A stretch of DNA of 9,051 bases from Spirochaetia bacterium (GTDB lineage: Bacteria > Spirochaetota > Spirochaetia > PWKH01), in the NCBI GenBank assembly GCA_021736505.1, contig JAIPFU010000063.1:1-9051 (forward strand). The letters are read 5' to 3'. Under the pieces are notes generated by a model. It worked only from the letters and a program-made list of their open reading frames with translations, did not search any database and had not been told where the DNA came from. The position numbers and the translations under genes are program-made. The first letter of the stretch is position 1; every line of letters begins with the position of its first letter. This document shows positions 1 to 6,900 of this stretch, in pieces.

Positions 1-1
1 T

Positions 2-247
2 CCCATAGTCTTCAGGGGACTGCACTGGAAATATTTCCACCACATCCTGCTCCTCGGCATCGCTGTAGGGATGGCGGCTTTCTTTGCCCTCGGCTTACTG
101 GAATGGGTATTCCGCCTCACCCCGGTCCTCTACCAGTTTGCCATAGTATCCGCCTTAGGACTCTCTCTTGTCACCCTGGAAAAAGAGGAACTTCTGGACA
201 AACATATCCTGGAAGAAGACGAAGATGAAGATTTGGAGGAAGTCTAA
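2..247 (+). CDS. C-terminal fragment of an unidentified integral membrane protein
   Basis: The frame is open from the left edge and ends at TAA 245-247, giving 81 visible residues; the start lies outside the window. Two hydrophobic stretches look like membrane helices: one around residues 16-36 (ILLLGIAVGMAAFFALGLL) and one around 45-60 (VLYQFAIVSALGLSLVTL). They are followed by a cytoplasm-like tail that becomes almost purely acidic (EEDEDEDLEEV). A basic and aromatic segment (RGLHWKYFHH) precedes the first helix. I do not recognise the family, and the fragment is too short to assign one. The gene converges on the deoxynucleoside kinase with 72 nt between the stop codons, and I see no clear hairpin terminator in that gap. 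That this is coding is fairly secure from hydrophobic periodicity and the clean stop; the function is unknown. Confidence 0.7.
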   Translation, partial: PIVFRGLHWKYFHHILLLGIAVGMAAFFALGLLEWVFRLTPVLYQFAIVSALGLSLVTLEKEELLDKHILEEDEDEDLEEV

Positions 248-319
248 GTTTCCGAAACCCTATTTATGCTGATGCTGACGCACTGCACTTTGCCTGCCGG
301 GTTCGAAAACAGAACAATT

Positions 320-958
320 TCATGATGGGAACAGATCGGGCTGCTTTCCCTTAAGTTTTTCTGCGGCTTGGGCAGTCACCTTTTCAAGATCCTCCGGCCG
401 CTTCACAATATCCACATCGGCAGTATCCACGATGAGCACCGGGCCGAGCTGATAGGCTGCAATCCACTCTTCATACAAATCATTCAACCCTGAAAGATAA
501 TCATCAGAAATCCCCTCCTCGTAACTCCTGCCTCGCAGGGCTATCCGCTCCTTCAAGGTCTCCAGGGAGGAGCGCAGATACACAACAAGATCCGGCGGTT
601 CAAGAAATGAGAGAAAGAGCTGATAAAACTTCCAGTAGGTACGAAAGTCCCGTTCAGAAAGGGCTCCGCGTTGATACAGGTTTTTGACGAATACTTCGGC
701 ATCCTCAAAGACCGATCGATCCTGCACCACAGAACCATTGAAATCCTGCAGTGATTTATGCGTCTGCAGCCTGTCGGTGAGAAAATAGAGCTGAGAATGG
801 AAGGCCCACTTATTCATATCCCGGTAAAAATCTTCCAGATAGGGATTCTCAGAAACCGGCTCATAGTACGCCTGCCAGCCTAAGCGCCGACAGAGCCTCT
901 CCACCAGCGTCGATTTCCCCGCCCCGATATTCCCGGCTATAACCATATACTGTTTCAT
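320..958 (-). CDS. Deoxynucleoside kinase (dCK/dGK/dAK family)
   Basis: The 212-residue protein is predicted to phosphorylate a deoxyribonucleoside to its 5'-monophosphate with ATP or GTP in the cytosol (purine/pyrimidine salvage). Visible motifs in order are a P-loop GNIGAGKST (residues 9-17), a substrate-binding glutamate in YYEPV (E33), the family signature DRSVFED beginning at D80 with R81, and an arginine-rich lid LRGRSYEEG (R142, R144). Length matches bacterial dNKs (about 200-230 aa). The motifs identify the family, but base specificity cannot be read from them. The start chosen is ATG 956-958. The only Shine-Dalgarno-like GGAG is about 14 nt upstream and lies inside a candidate promoter, so the transcript may be leaderless. 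A second ATG at codon 5 (944-946) would also keep the P-loop. The gene stands alone on the minus strand, convergent with the gene at the left edge. Confidence 0.93.
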   Translation of the reverse strand: MKQYMVIAGNIGAGKSTLVERLCRRLGWQAYYEPVSENPYLEDFYRDMNKWAFHSQLYFLTDRLQTHKSLQDFNGSVVQDRSVFEDAEVFVKNLYQRGALSERDFRTYWKFYQLFLSFLEPPDLVVYLRSSLETLKERIALRGRSYEEGISDDYLSGLNDLYEEWIAAYQLGPVLIVDTADVDIVKRPEDLEKVTAQAAEKLKGKQPDLFPS

Positions 959-966
959 GACAGGCT

Positions 967-996
967 ATTGTACTCCGCCCGCAGTAAAAATGCAAA
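967..996 (-). promoter_or_regulatory. Candidate sigma-70 promoter of the deoxynucleoside kinase gene
   Basis: On the minus strand TTTGCA (991-996, 4/6 to TTGACA) is separated by 18 nt from TACAAT (967-972, 5/6 to TATAAT). Only 8 nt separate the -10 box from the ATG, so initiation about 6-7 nt downstream would put the 5' end at or next to the start codon. This is a sequence match only; alternative promoters further upstream are possible. Confidence 0.45.
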
Positions 997-1160
997 CTCC
1001 TAAGGCAGCGGCTGCATTCAGAGATGAAAGAGAAATGAAAGGAGTCATTTACAGGAATACTCGCTCGCTAGAAAAATGAGCGGCCTTCAAGAAGAGCACA
1101 CGTAATCATGTTCTTCAAGATAAGCGTCTTTATGTAGTTCTAACTGCTAGCTCCTCCACC

Positions 1161-1193
1161 TACGTGTCATATGACAAAGGGGTTTGTCATATG
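1161..1193 (+). repeat. Left arm of long inverted repeat; 11-bp perfect hairpin
   Basis: The arm begins TACGTGTCATATGACA (1161-1176), which contains the 12-bp palindrome TGTCATATGACA (1165-1176). It overlaps a perfect 11-bp hairpin, CATATGACAAA (1168-1178), loop GGGG, TTTGTCATATG (1183-1193). The first 16 bases recur in exact inverted orientation at 1328-1343, and TTTGTCATA (1183-1191) recurs inverted at 1313-1321 with the same internal spacing. Confidence 0.85.
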
Positions 1194-1312
1194 TATCTCA
1201 ATACACTTTTTTTATTAGTAATAAAGTATATTTTACTGATTATTATTTTTATAATACAGTACATACACATCTAAATATGTCTTTACGAAATAATTTAGCT
1301 GCATACGAATGT

Positions 1313-1349
1313 TATGACAAAAGATGGTGTCATATGACACGTATGACAC
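1313..1349 (-). repeat. Right arm of long inverted repeat; 14-bp palindrome
   Basis: The arm reads TATGACAAA (1313-1321), a 6-nt spacer unlike the left arm, then TGTCATATGACACGTA (1328-1343). The 14-bp perfect palindrome GTGTCATATGACAC sits at 1327-1340, and a further half-site TATGACAC follows at 1342-1349. With the left arm this makes seven copies of TATGACA/TGTCATA in 185 bp, arranged symmetrically about position 1252. It could be a cluster of regulator-binding sites or the ends of a small non-autonomous element. The sequence does not decide between them. Confidence 0.85.
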
Positions 1350-1443
1350 GCAAGTCGGTTTGCAGCAGTTCTTCCTGAATTGATGTCAGAAACTTTTCGG
1401 AAAAGAGAAACTTCATTTTTTTTGCTGAACCCACCTAAAACTG

Positions 1444-1989
1444 TTAGTTATTCCAACTGGCTTGAACAGTTGGTAGCGTGTCATCCCATTCAACTTCATC
1501 TCTAGTTCCAGATACATATACTCCATTATATAATGTATCATAGAAACCACCTGCATCATCATACTCAACATAAACGCCGACTGTACGCTTGGGACCACCC
1601 CAATGCTGAAAGGTAAGCGGGAAATCAGCATCATCCAAAGCATACTCCAAGGTAATCTCACCAAGACTGTGGTCAGTATCGGTAACGGTAATTCGGTAAT
1701 AGGTAAAATCACCGCTATCCAAATCCACATCAAAATAAAAATGTTCATTCGGCGCTAAAACTTCACCATCAGGGATAATATTATCCCCCCAGCTGTTTGA
1801 AAGTGTAATTTCTCTTGATTCTCCTCCGTATTCAAGCTCTATACTTTCAATGCTGTAGGTAGAAGAACTGCCATTAAAAAACATAACCTGCAGGGGAGAA
1901 GAAGAAAAAATGGATAGGGATGAAAAAAAGTCACAGGAACTCACTAAGACAAGAAAACTAATCACACAAATAAAAACACACTTTTTCAT
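1444..1989 (-). CDS. Small acidic lipoprotein of unknown function
   Basis: The 181-residue protein starts with a lipoprotein signal peptide: K2-K3, a hydrophobic core at residues 4-16, and lipobox LVSSC with the predicted lipidated Cys19. The mature part is strongly acidic (about 30 Asp/Glu against 7 Lys/Arg) and rich in aromatic residues and Thr/Ser, with alternating patterns that suggest beta strands (for example FYFDVDL, YYRITVTDTD, VGVYVEYDD). I recognise no family. The start ATG 1987-1989 is supported by AGGAG (1996-2000 on the minus strand) at 6-nt spacing. The stop is TAA 1444-1446. The gene stands alone: it is separated from the efflux operon upstream by a terminator, and downstream is the inverted-repeat region. 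Its location in an AT-rich island suggests accessory DNA, but this is inference. Confidence 0.85.
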   Translation of the reverse strand: MKKCVFICVISFLVLVSSCDFFSSLSIFSSSPLQVMFFNGSSSTYSIESIELEYGGESREITLSNSWGDNIIPDGEVLAPNEHFYFDVDLDSGDFTYYRITVTDTDHSLGEITLEYALDDADFPLTFQHWGGPKRTVGVYVEYDDAGGFYDTLYNGVYVSGTRDEVEWDDTLPTVQASWNN

Positions 1990-2086
1990 AATACACTCCT
2001 ATAAGTTGAAAGGAGTCAAGCAGCGATGCAGCTTCGTTATTCACTTTTTTACTTATACTTTTTACACATGCATACTTCTAAAACAC

Positions 2087-2115
2087 AAAAAACCGGAGAT
2101 GGTTTCATCTTCCGG
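2087..2115 (-). terminator. Rho-independent terminator of the efflux operon
   Basis: Read on the minus strand, CCGGAAGATG (2106-2115) pairs with CATCTCCGG (2093-2101) around the loop AAAC, with a single bulged A. The stem is followed directly by six T residues (2087-2092). It lies 63 nt beyond the operon's last stop codon and before the lipoprotein gene, so it should isolate that gene from pump transcription. Confidence 0.85.
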
Positions 2116-2178
2116 CTTTAATTCGCGTGTCATAAGTGCTGTCTTTTCCAGTTGCAGAAAGATTTTTTCAGAAAGTAA

Positions 2179-3915
2179 TCAAAAATTACCACCTTGAAGG
2201 AGATCAAGTTCCAGGGAGAGAATACTCAATTCACGAAGAGACTGCATCACATGAAAGGCTGCTCGATAAGCCGCAAGCCCACGCTGCCGCAGCAGGGTCT
2301 GATTCGACAAACCCGATTCAAGCCGCCGCTGCTCCTGCTGAAAATCGCCTTCCGCAATTTTAAACTCCTCGAACACTATGGCAAGAGAGAGATACTGGCT
2401 GCGAATACGCGCCTGCAGGTCCCGTAAAGTCTCCTGAACGCCCAGGACAGCCTCAGCGAGCTTTGCCTCTGTCTGCTTCATCTGTTCCTTCTGCACTGCG
2501 GATGTAAATTCCTTCTGCTTCCTCAGCAGATCAGGGACCTGCAGAGTCACAGAAAACGAAAGCGTCGGATTGGAGTCGCTGGAAAAAAGTTTTGTAAAGG
2601 ATTCACCCAAATCAGGAGATCCCGTCTCTCCGGCAGGATACTTTGGAGACAGGTTCAACGCTAAGCCGAGCCGGGGGGCATCAGCCGGGCTGCCGAGCAT
2701 CTTATCCAGTTCCGCCTTCCTTTTTTCACGCAGCGCAGTCTGGTAATCTGAATCATGCTTCAGAACTCGGTTGTAGAGCTCCCCATTTTCTATAAGTCTG
2801 AATTCACCATCCTGAATGAACTCAGTCACCCTTCCATCCGGCATCATCAGAAGTTCCAGGATCTTCCTGATATCTCCGTTCCAGATCTCCTCAATAGAAA
2901 TCTCGGCTTGGGATATCTCCTTGTTTATATCGGCAAGGTCTAGGAGCAGCTCATCAAAATCGAGCTCTTCTCTCCTCAGCTGCAGCGAACTGATGACACC
3001 GCGCTTCAAATCAGCCTTCGCCTGCTCAAGATCATTCCGGGCGAGCTCAATCTGCTCCTGGAGGATCCAGCGATTTTCCAGAAGGGACTGGCGCATATGA
3101 AAAAGCCGTACACCCTGCAGGAGCAGCTGGCTTCTAGTAGTATTATACGCCTCCTGAGTCCCGGTTTGGTCAAGCTCCGCCTTCTCCAGAGTATTGGCAG
3201 CGTGATCAGTGCGTATCACCCCCGGCCCCTGAAACAGGGGCTGATTAAAGCTCAGTCCCAGGGAGGGGCTCTGCTGCCACTTCCAGTCTTCCCCTTCCTT
3301 AAGGGAATAGCTTGTCGACTGATTCAACGATGCCGAGAGGTTTCCAGCGGTGGGAAGGTCGTACGATGCGCTCAGGCCGGCTCCGAAACTGTGGCTTTCT
3401 ACCAGGGATGTTGCAGAGGGAACTGTCTCTATTCGACTGTAGCTGTAGAGGGGCGTCTGAGCAGGATCGGTGACGATGGAGAAATTCGGGAACCTGCTCT
3501 GCTCAAGATTTTTCACCTGAGCTTCCTGTATCCTGGAAGCCGACTCCAACTGGTCTAGACTGGGCGTTCCCTTATCAAGGGTAGCATCGAGCATAGAGAG
3601 CATATCGGAAAAACTCATAGCCTGCTGCTCAGCGGAATTCATTGCCCATTCATCCAGAAAATTTTCAATATCTGATACATTCAATTGACTCGTATCAATT
3701 TCTCGGGAACGGCCCTCGCTGAAGGAGTAGAGTTCAGGATATCCCGAGACAAAGGAACCCGGAAGAGCTGCTTCATCATCCGCAGTTTCCGCATGGATAA
3801 GCCCGACTGGACTGAACAGGCCGGACAGGACGAGAGCCCCGAGTCCAAGCAGCAGGCCCGCAAAGGCTGTTTCTGTAGTTTTTAGCTGTTTTGCATGGTA
3901 GAGTCTTCTTTTCAC
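2179..3915 (-). CDS. Internal-start product: TolC-family outer-membrane channel with its own signal peptide
   Basis: Translation from the in-frame GTG at 3913-3915 (codon 1071 of the long frame) would give a 578-residue protein. Its N-terminus is a standard Sec signal: basic MKRRLYHAKQLK, hydrophobic core AFAGLLLGLGALVLSGLF, and a likely signal peptidase I site after LIHA (residue 42 of this product, 1112 of the long frame). The mature part shows OEP features: an amphipathic hairpin start at SASRIQEAQVKNLEQSRFPN, beta-barrel-like strands (LSASYDLPTAGNLSASLNQS and LGLSFNQPLF), a long coiled coil about 1310-1412, then a second copy of barrel strands (LGLALNLSP, LSFSVTLQVPD) and coiled coil about 1535-1640. 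Length is within the normal 420-580 aa of outer-membrane factors with a signal. A perfect Shine-Dalgarno precedes the GTG. It would trimerise in the outer membrane as the exit duct of the pump. Independent synthesis is inferred, not shown. Confidence 0.65.
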   Translation of the reverse strand: MKRRLYHAKQLKTTETAFAGLLLGLGALVLSGLFSPVGLIHAETADDEAALPGSFVSGYPELYSFSEGRSREIDTSQLNVSDIENFLDEWAMNSAEQQAMSFSDMLSMLDATLDKGTPSLDQLESASRIQEAQVKNLEQSRFPNFSIVTDPAQTPLYSYSRIETVPSATSLVESHSFGAGLSASYDLPTAGNLSASLNQSTSYSLKEGEDWKWQQSPSLGLSFNQPLFQGPGVIRTDHAANTLEKAELDQTGTQEAYNTTRSQLLLQGVRLFHMRQSLLENRWILQEQIELARNDLEQAKADLKRGVISSLQLRREELDFDELLLDLADINKEISQAEISIEEIWNGDIRKILELLMMPDGRVTEFIQDGEFRLIENGELYNRVLKHDSDYQTALREKRKAELDKMLGSPADAPRLGLALNLSPKYPAGETGSPDLGESFTKLFSSDSNPTLSFSVTLQVPDLLRKQKEFTSAVQKEQMKQTEAKLAEAVLGVQETLRDLQARIRSQYLSLAIVFEEFKIAEGDFQQEQRRLESGLSNQTLLRQRGLAAYRAAFHVMQSLRELSILSLELDLLQGGNF

Positions 3916-6900
3916 ACCTCCCCTCCTTTTTGGTCGTTCTGAAGCAGGCTTGTCGCTGCCTTCTCCCCCATCGCCCTTTTTAGCCTTTTTATCAAAAAAG
4001 AGGCCGTAGAGCAGGGGGATAATGATTAAGGCGGTCAGAGTAGAGAAAATCAAGCCGAAAATAATGGTACTTGCCATAGGTCCCCACACTACGGATGTTC
4101 CTCCAATGCCGATCGCCGTGGGTAAGAGCCCCATGATGGTGGTGAGCGACGTAAGTACAATGGGACGCAAGCGTGTTCCCGCCGCCTGGAGGACAGCTTC
4201 TCGTACGGGCAGCCCCTGCTTTTTCCTAAGTTCATTAATAAAACTAATCAGTACTATGGCATCATTTACAGCGATCCCCGCCAGGGCAACACCGGCATAA
4301 AGTACGGTGGTGGAAAAGGGGGTCCCGGAAACAGCCAGGAAGAGCACAACTCCCACAAAGGCAAAGGGGATAGCAAAGATAATGAGGAAGGGCTGCTTGT
4401 AACTGTTAAACTGCGTTCCCAGAATCAGGTAGATCAGAAAGATCCCCAGGAGGAAGACCCGCAGAATATCAAGCAGCAGGTCCTGGAACTCGCTGAACTC
4501 GCCGCCCACAGCAAATGAAGTTTCGGGAAACTGTGCCGCCAGTTCCTCATTCCAGAGCTCCTCTATAGAAGCATTCACTTCCCCTAAGTCGACACTGTCC
4601 AGAGCATCGGCGGAAATAGTAATTTCCCGTTTCCCATCCAGTCTGCGAATACTTCCTACGGAGACATCCTGCACAACCCGAGCAACACTCGTAAAAGGAA
4701 CAAGCCGGCCGTCTTCAGTCGGAATAAGAGCTTGTTCCAGCTCCTCGTAATTTCTTGCTTGCCCTGAATCAAACTGGAGAACAACATCAATCTCCTTGTT
4801 GTTGGTAAAAAAGCTTCCCACGGGAATACCGTCAAACCGTGCCCGAATATAATTTCCCAGGGAACCAACGCTGATTCCTAAAGCTGAAGCACGTTCCTGA
4901 TTGACCCGGATCCTCAACTCAGGACTTCCGGCGGAATAATCATCCTCCACATTGCTTACCCCGTCAACAGTGCTGAGACTGGCCTGCAGCTTGTTTGATG
5001 CAGAAATCAGCTGCTCGTAGTTATCACCATAGACCCGAAAACTCAATGCTGCGGATGTGGGCGGCCCGTTCTGCGCCTTCCGAAAAAGGACCTGCTCAGG
5101 GCCGGGGATATAGTAGGTCTCCCATTCGGTCTCGGTGATAATATCATCGATACTGCGCAGCCGGCCTTCATCCTTTTCAGTCAGATCCACAAGAATCTGT
5201 GCGACATTGGAGTTGTTTGTACTGCCAGTTCCTCCCAGGGCTGTTCCTACGCTGGAAAGGATGGAGAGCACTTCACCATTGCCCCGCTTCGGCAGGAGAA
5301 CTGATTCAAACTCCTCCACCACCCGGTTCGTCTCTTCCAGGGGCGTGCCGGTGGGCATGCTGATGTCGATGGTGAAATAACTGTAATCCTCAGCGGAAAA
5401 AAGATCCTGCTGAAGACCGCCGATGAGGCTGAAACTGCCGGCTGCGATAACAAGCACAAGGATGAGAACCAGCCCTTTTCGATTGTAGGCATGAAAAATC
5501 AGCTTGTCGTAACGTTTTCTGATACTGTTGAACCAGCTTCCCGGTTCTCTCTTCTCTTTTTTCCTCTTCTTTCCCTTCTTTTCGGATGGATCCTTTCCCC
5601 AGTCTGCAAAATGGCTGGGTAGAAAGAATAAAGCTTCACCGGTACTTGCAATCAGAGCTATGGCCACGGTGAGCGGAATGACCCGAAGGAACTTTCCTAT
5701 AGTTCCCGGTATGATCATCAGCGGGAGAAAAGCGGCAACCGTGGTGGCCGTGGCGGCGATCACAGGAAGAACAACCTGATTAGTTCCGATTATTGCTGCA
5801 TCGTGACGGAGCAGCCCGTTCTGACGAAGACGGTACGAATTCTCAATGATGACAATCGCGTGGTCCACGATAAGTCCCAGCACAAGAACCAGGCCGAAGA
5901 GGGTGTTCGTGTTTACCGTCTCACCAAAGAGGTCCAAAGCAAGAAATGTCAGGGCGAAGGTAACAGGAATCCCCAGGGCGGTGATCATAGCATTCCTGAA
6001 CCCAATGAATAGCCACAAAATGATCACCAGCAGAAACAGCCCCATGAGGGCATTTGAAGTGAGGACCGAGAGACTTGATGCAATCTGAACCGTAGAATCA
6101 TTGAAAAGAGTTAAGTTGATCCCCCAGGGGATTTCATCTTCAGCCTCTTCAACAATCCGGCGTGTCCCGGAAACCACATCCACAGAGCTGCCGCCGGGGA
6201 TTTTTGTGATTCGGAGGCTTATTGCTTTGTCTCCATTGAAGCGTGTTTTCGGCGAATCAGGATCAACTCCGTCGATCACATTCACTACATCATCAACACG
6301 GACAATCCCTCCTGTTTCATCGGATCTTCGAACGATAATATCGGAAAAATCCTCTGCAGACTCCACATCGCCTATGGTTCTCAGCAGATACTCACGGCTT
6401 GCAGTTGTCAGGGTTCCTCCCGGCACTGTCTGGTTCTGGTCCTGCACCGCCCGAAGCAGTTCTCCCGTAGTCATGCCGAGAGCCTGCATCCGATCGGGAT
6501 CCGCATCCAGGATAATTTGTCGCTCCGGAGCACCCACTAGCTCGACATTGGAAACTTCCTTAACCCGCAGGAGCCTATCACGAAGTTTTTCCGCCTCATC
6601 ACGCAGTTCCAGATTCGGAATGTCACCGCTTACGACGACCTCTATCACGGGAAGGAAATCCGCGGAAGAGAAGTCATCCACCTCGCTGGAAAGAATGCCA
6701 TCCGGAAGGTCCGCTTGGCTGAAGCGTGTCTGCGCCTCCTGGTAGAGGGCTCTGAACTCATCCTTTGAAATACCGTCATCAAACTCCACCCTCACCACAG
6801 AGAGACCTTCACTGGTGGTTGAAACAATCTGTTTCAGACGATCAATACCCTGAAACTGGTTTTCCACCGGAATAGTAACGGTCTCTTCCATATCTTCAGC

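Larger units (their letters stand above)
959..1443. other. Non-coding region between dNK and lipoprotein genes
   Basis: I see no believable gene in these 485 nt. The short plus-strand frame at about 1184-1378 starts inside an inverted repeat and has no family resemblance. The region holds the candidate dNK promoter, a weak 8-bp stem with a G-T pair (GAAGAGCA 1091-1098 with TGTTCTTC), the long inverted-repeat structure at 1161-1349, and a T8 run at about 1417-1424. The stretch 1195-1312 is roughly 78% A+T by eye, much more AT-rich than the flanking genes. Confidence 0.7.

Noticed and set aside
1161..1349. Integron attC site or CRISPR array
   Set aside because: The core-site pair (RYYYAAC/GTTRRRY) is not present at the ends, and the repeats are few, palindromic and unevenly spaced with no spacer units.
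1184..1378. A 64-codon plus-strand frame between dNK and the lipoprotein
   Set aside because: It begins with TTG inside the inverted-repeat hairpin, has no Shine-Dalgarno, and its composition simply reflects AT-rich DNA and the repeat.
1384..1424. Terminator around the T8 run
   Set aside because: The GAAACTT copies are direct rather than inverted repeats, and the only stem (CTTTT/AAAAG) is too weak to call.
1413..1748. A 111-codon minus-strand frame overlapping the lipoprotein gene
   Set aside because: It is the alternate frame of a gene with a convincing lipobox, ribosome-binding site and stop.
3097..3558. A 153-codon open frame on the plus strand
   Set aside because: Antisense to the channel domain, whose residues match the OEP family; no independent support.
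6101..6745. A 214-codon open frame on the plus strand
   Set aside because: It lies wholly antisense to the conserved RND coding region, its product is Ser/Arg/Thr-rich low complexity, and it has no ribosome-binding site or family resemblance.
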